This document shows, in pieces, positions 6,682 to 7,946 of a DNA stretch of 7,946 bases (position 1 is the stretch's first letter; each line of letters begins with the position of its first letter). The notes below the pieces were generated by a model that had not been told where the DNA came from, ran no database searches, and saw only the letters and a list, made by a program, of their open reading frames with translations. Source of the DNA: Zetaproteobacteria bacterium (GTDB lineage: Bacteria; Pseudomonadota; Zetaproteobacteria; Mariprofundales; Mariprofundaceae); the NCBI GenBank assembly GCA_021545665.1, contig JAJRTX010000298.1:1-7946 (forward strand). The letters run 5' to 3'. The translations under genes were made by a program, and so were the position numbers.

Positions 6682-6695
6682 ATCACACATGTGAT
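6682..6695. promoter_or_regulatory. Dyad-symmetric element in the divergent intergenic region
   Basis: ATCACA (6682-6687) and TGTGAT (6690-6695) are perfect 6-bp inverted arms separated by 2 bp. They lie about 66 nt upstream of the phosphatase start and 140 nt upstream of the DUF4442 start. The symmetry suggests a dimeric regulator could bind. The arms resemble CRP half-sites but in the reverse order and with the wrong spacing, so I do not call CRP. The rest of the gap (6617-6834) is AT-rich and shows no clear promoter hexamer pair. Confidence 0.25.
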
Positions 6696-6783
6696 ATTGA
6701 TCATGCAGCCTGTAAAAGCAACCCTACCACAACTGGAAAACCCAACCTGCAATATTTTTTAGATACCTGATGCGAATAGAAGT

Positions 6784-6811
6784 GCAGGATAGGTCATATG
6801 ATAGCAGGATA
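6784..6811 (+). repeat. Direct repeat GCAGGATA, two copies 20 nt apart
   Basis: GCAGGATA occurs at 6784-6791 and 6804-6811, exactly 20 nt start to start (about two DNA turns), and a shorter GCAGG follows at 6823-6827. They sit directly before the DUF4442 start. Such phasing would suit an activator or repressor binding one face of the helix, but a repeat of 8 nt can also arise by chance. Confidence 0.3.
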
Positions 6812-6834
6812 CTATTTACAAGGCAGGCCACCTT

Positions 6835-7347
6835 ATGCGCAGTAACCTTCACCTGCTTGGAAAGTTGCACTTTCTTTCAGATAAGAAACGGTTTGAGCTT
6901 TTCCCTCCATTTTTTCTGATGCGGGTAAAGATACTGGAACTGGCTGATGACTGGATGCAAGTGCGCATATTGCTGCCGCTAAACTGGGTGTCGGCCAATG
7001 CTGCCGGTAACATGTTCGGTGGCTATCAGGCCAGCCTTGCTGACCCTGTCCCTGCTCTTGCCTGTCTGCACATGTTTCCGGGGTTTCGCATTGCAACCAA
7101 AAAACTGGAATATGAATTTGTGCGTGTTGGTAATTCCAGTCTGGTGCTGCATTTCAATTTTAGTCATAAACAGGCCGAAGCTATTCGCCAGGAGCTGGAG
7201 GAACGTGGTCGGGCTACTCCATGCTTTAAGATGTATTATATGCGCAGCGACGGCAAAATCTGCACCCATATTCGTAATACTGTAGCCATTCGTCCTCTGG
7301 GTTACGTCGCAGCACATGAACATGCTGAAGATAACCATGAACATTGA
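6835..7347 (+). CDS. DUF4442 hotdog-fold protein (thioesterase-like)
   Basis: The 170-residue product matches DUF4442, a hotdog-fold family related to PaaI-type acyl-CoA thioesterases; the true substrate is not known. The familiar layout is visible: FPPF (23-26), then a beta strand with DDWMQVRILLPLNW (38-51), the central-helix entry GNMFGGYQASLADP (58-71), a second conserved strand region KKLEYEFVRVG (about residue 90-100), and a C-terminal strand with HIRNTVAIRP. Asp70 follows the glycine motif, where hotdog enzymes often place a helix residue. The ATG at 6835 is kept because FPPF is part of the family; its RBS is poor. ATG at codon 29 (6919) would remove that segment. It overlaps the next gene by 11 nt, so the two are surely co-translated. 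A His/Glu-rich tail ends the protein. Confidence 0.85.
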   Translation: MRSNLHLLGKLHFLSDKKRFELFPPFFLMRVKILELADDWMQVRILLPLNWVSANAAGNMFGGYQASLADPVPALACLHMFPGFRIATKKLEYEFVRVGNSSLVLHFNFSHKQAEAIRQELEERGRATPCFKMYYMRSDGKICTHIRNTVAIRPLGYVAAHEHAEDNHEH

Positions 7348-7924
7348 TTTTTATTTCGATTTTATCAGCCCTTACGGGTATCTGGCGGCTACTCAGATCG
7401 CAGGTTTTGAAAAAAAACATAGCGTGACTTTCAACTGGATGCCACTGAGCCTGCCCCGGCTGCTGCATCTCTCCGGCAACACATCTCCTGCAGCGATAAG
7501 AAACAAGGCCATCTATTCCCTGTGCGATTTGAAACGCTGGGCAACTTATCTGGACGTGCCCTTAAAAATGATCATGCCGGGAACATTTGACAGCCGCCCC
7601 GCATTAAGGATTGCCAGCGCCTTACAAGGCAGCGACCGCAGCTTCTTCTGCCAGCAAATATTTGAGTGCCTGTGGTCTGGCGAAGTCGATGTCAGGAACG
7701 AAAACTGGCTGGATCAGATTTTTCAGATCAGGCAACTACCTGCTGAATATGGAAATTTATCCAGTGAGTTCTTTGAAGATTATACACAAGACGCATTCAA
7801 GGCGGGTGCCTTTGGCGTCCCAACCTTTATTCTTGAAAATGGAGGTCGTCCACAGATATTTTTTGGCGTTGATCATATGAATTTTCTTGAGCGGGCATGT
7901 CAACGTCTGAATACTAAGGGTTGA
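7337..7924 (+). CDS. 2-hydroxychromene-2-carboxylate isomerase / GST-kappa-like protein (DsbA family)
   Basis: This is a thioredoxin-fold protein of the DsbA/GST-kappa group. Characterised members such as NahD isomerise 2-hydroxychromene-2-carboxylate with glutathione in naphthalene breakdown; many relatives have unknown substrates. Of its 195 residues, MNIDFYFDFISPYGYLAA carries the catalytic-type Ser11 in place of the CxxC pair. An inserted helical domain follows, and GAFGVPTFIL holds the cis-proline Pro162, then FFGVDHMNFLE near the end, as in this family. The start at 7337 is chosen because the strand MNIDFYFDF begins the fold; an ATG at 7316 would add seven residues (MNMLKIT). It overlaps DUF4442 by 11 nt, suggesting translational coupling and a shared pathway. 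No ring-cleaving dioxygenase or aldolase is visible, so aromatic breakdown is not established. The remaining 22 nt to the window end hold nothing I can call. Confidence 0.9.
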   Translation: MNIDFYFDFISPYGYLAATQIAGFEKKHSVTFNWMPLSLPRLLHLSGNTSPAAIRNKAIYSLCDLKRWATYLDVPLKMIMPGTFDSRPALRIASALQGSDRSFFCQQIFECLWSGEVDVRNENWLDQIFQIRQLPAEYGNLSSEFFEDYTQDAFKAGAFGVPTFILENGGRPQIFFGVDHMNFLERACQRLNTKG

Positions 7925-7946
7925 CAAGGTACGTACAAATAGACTT

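Noticed and set aside
6682..6695. CRP site
   Set aside because: A CRP site is TGTGA-N6-TCACA; here the arms are in the opposite order with a 2-bp spacer.
6798..6845. 15-codon ORF (MIAGYYLQGRPPYAQ) overlapping the DUF4442 start
   Set aside because: Only a weak upstream AGG, no support beyond an open frame; probably chance.
7930..7937. GTACGTAC palindrome after the last gene
   Set aside because: Eight bases with no supporting context at the window edge.

Overview
This window looks like ordinary chromosomal DNA of a Gram-negative bacterium, most likely a proteobacterium. The reasons are a full-length bacterial SMC (not MukB), a TlpA-type thioredoxin with a lipoprotein signal, a GAF-PP2C (RsbU-type) phosphatase, and good Shine-Dalgarno sequences. 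The SMC head wording is compatible with Zeta-, Gamma- or Deltaproteobacteria. I cannot place the organism more closely without a search. There are no rRNA or tRNA genes, insertion sequences, CRISPR arrays or phage genes.

Layout, left to right. (1) At the left edge, on the minus strand, is the first 28 nt of an unrecognised gene. It has a near-perfect ribosome binding site and a structured leader of about 105 nt that separates it from smc. (2) smc (minus, 156-3626) encodes the chromosome condensin subunit and takes up almost half the window. (3) A small FetB/UPF0014-type membrane permease (minus, 3766-4455) has an unusually short cytoplasmic loop and no ATPase gene in view. (4) Divergent from it is a TlpA/ResA-type thiol-disulfide lipoprotein (plus, 4679-5296), preceded by a possible 7-codon leader ORF. 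(5) Convergent with that is a GAF-SpoIIE/PP2C phosphatase (minus, 5327-6616). The two share an 11-bp inverted repeat that covers both stop regions. (6) Divergent from the phosphatase is a two-gene unit (plus): a DUF4442 hotdog-fold protein (6835-7347) overlapping by 11 nt a GST-kappa/2-hydroxychromene-2-carboxylate isomerase-like protein (7337-7924).

The genes do not form one pathway. They are short transcription units in alternating orientation: chromosome organisation, metal or solute transport, envelope redox, signalling, and small-molecule or acyl/aromatic metabolism. Only the last two are clearly coupled. Nothing here demonstrates a new defence or mobile system.

The signal I find most unusual is the leader at 29-133. 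It contains two strong helices that are interleaved, so they must form either a pseudoknot or mutually exclusive states, and one of them buries the ribosome binding site of the left-edge gene. That is riboswitch-like architecture, and I do not recognise it as a known class. No stretch longer than 300 bases lacks a gene; the two longest gaps (4456-4678 and 6617-6834) are divergent promoter regions.
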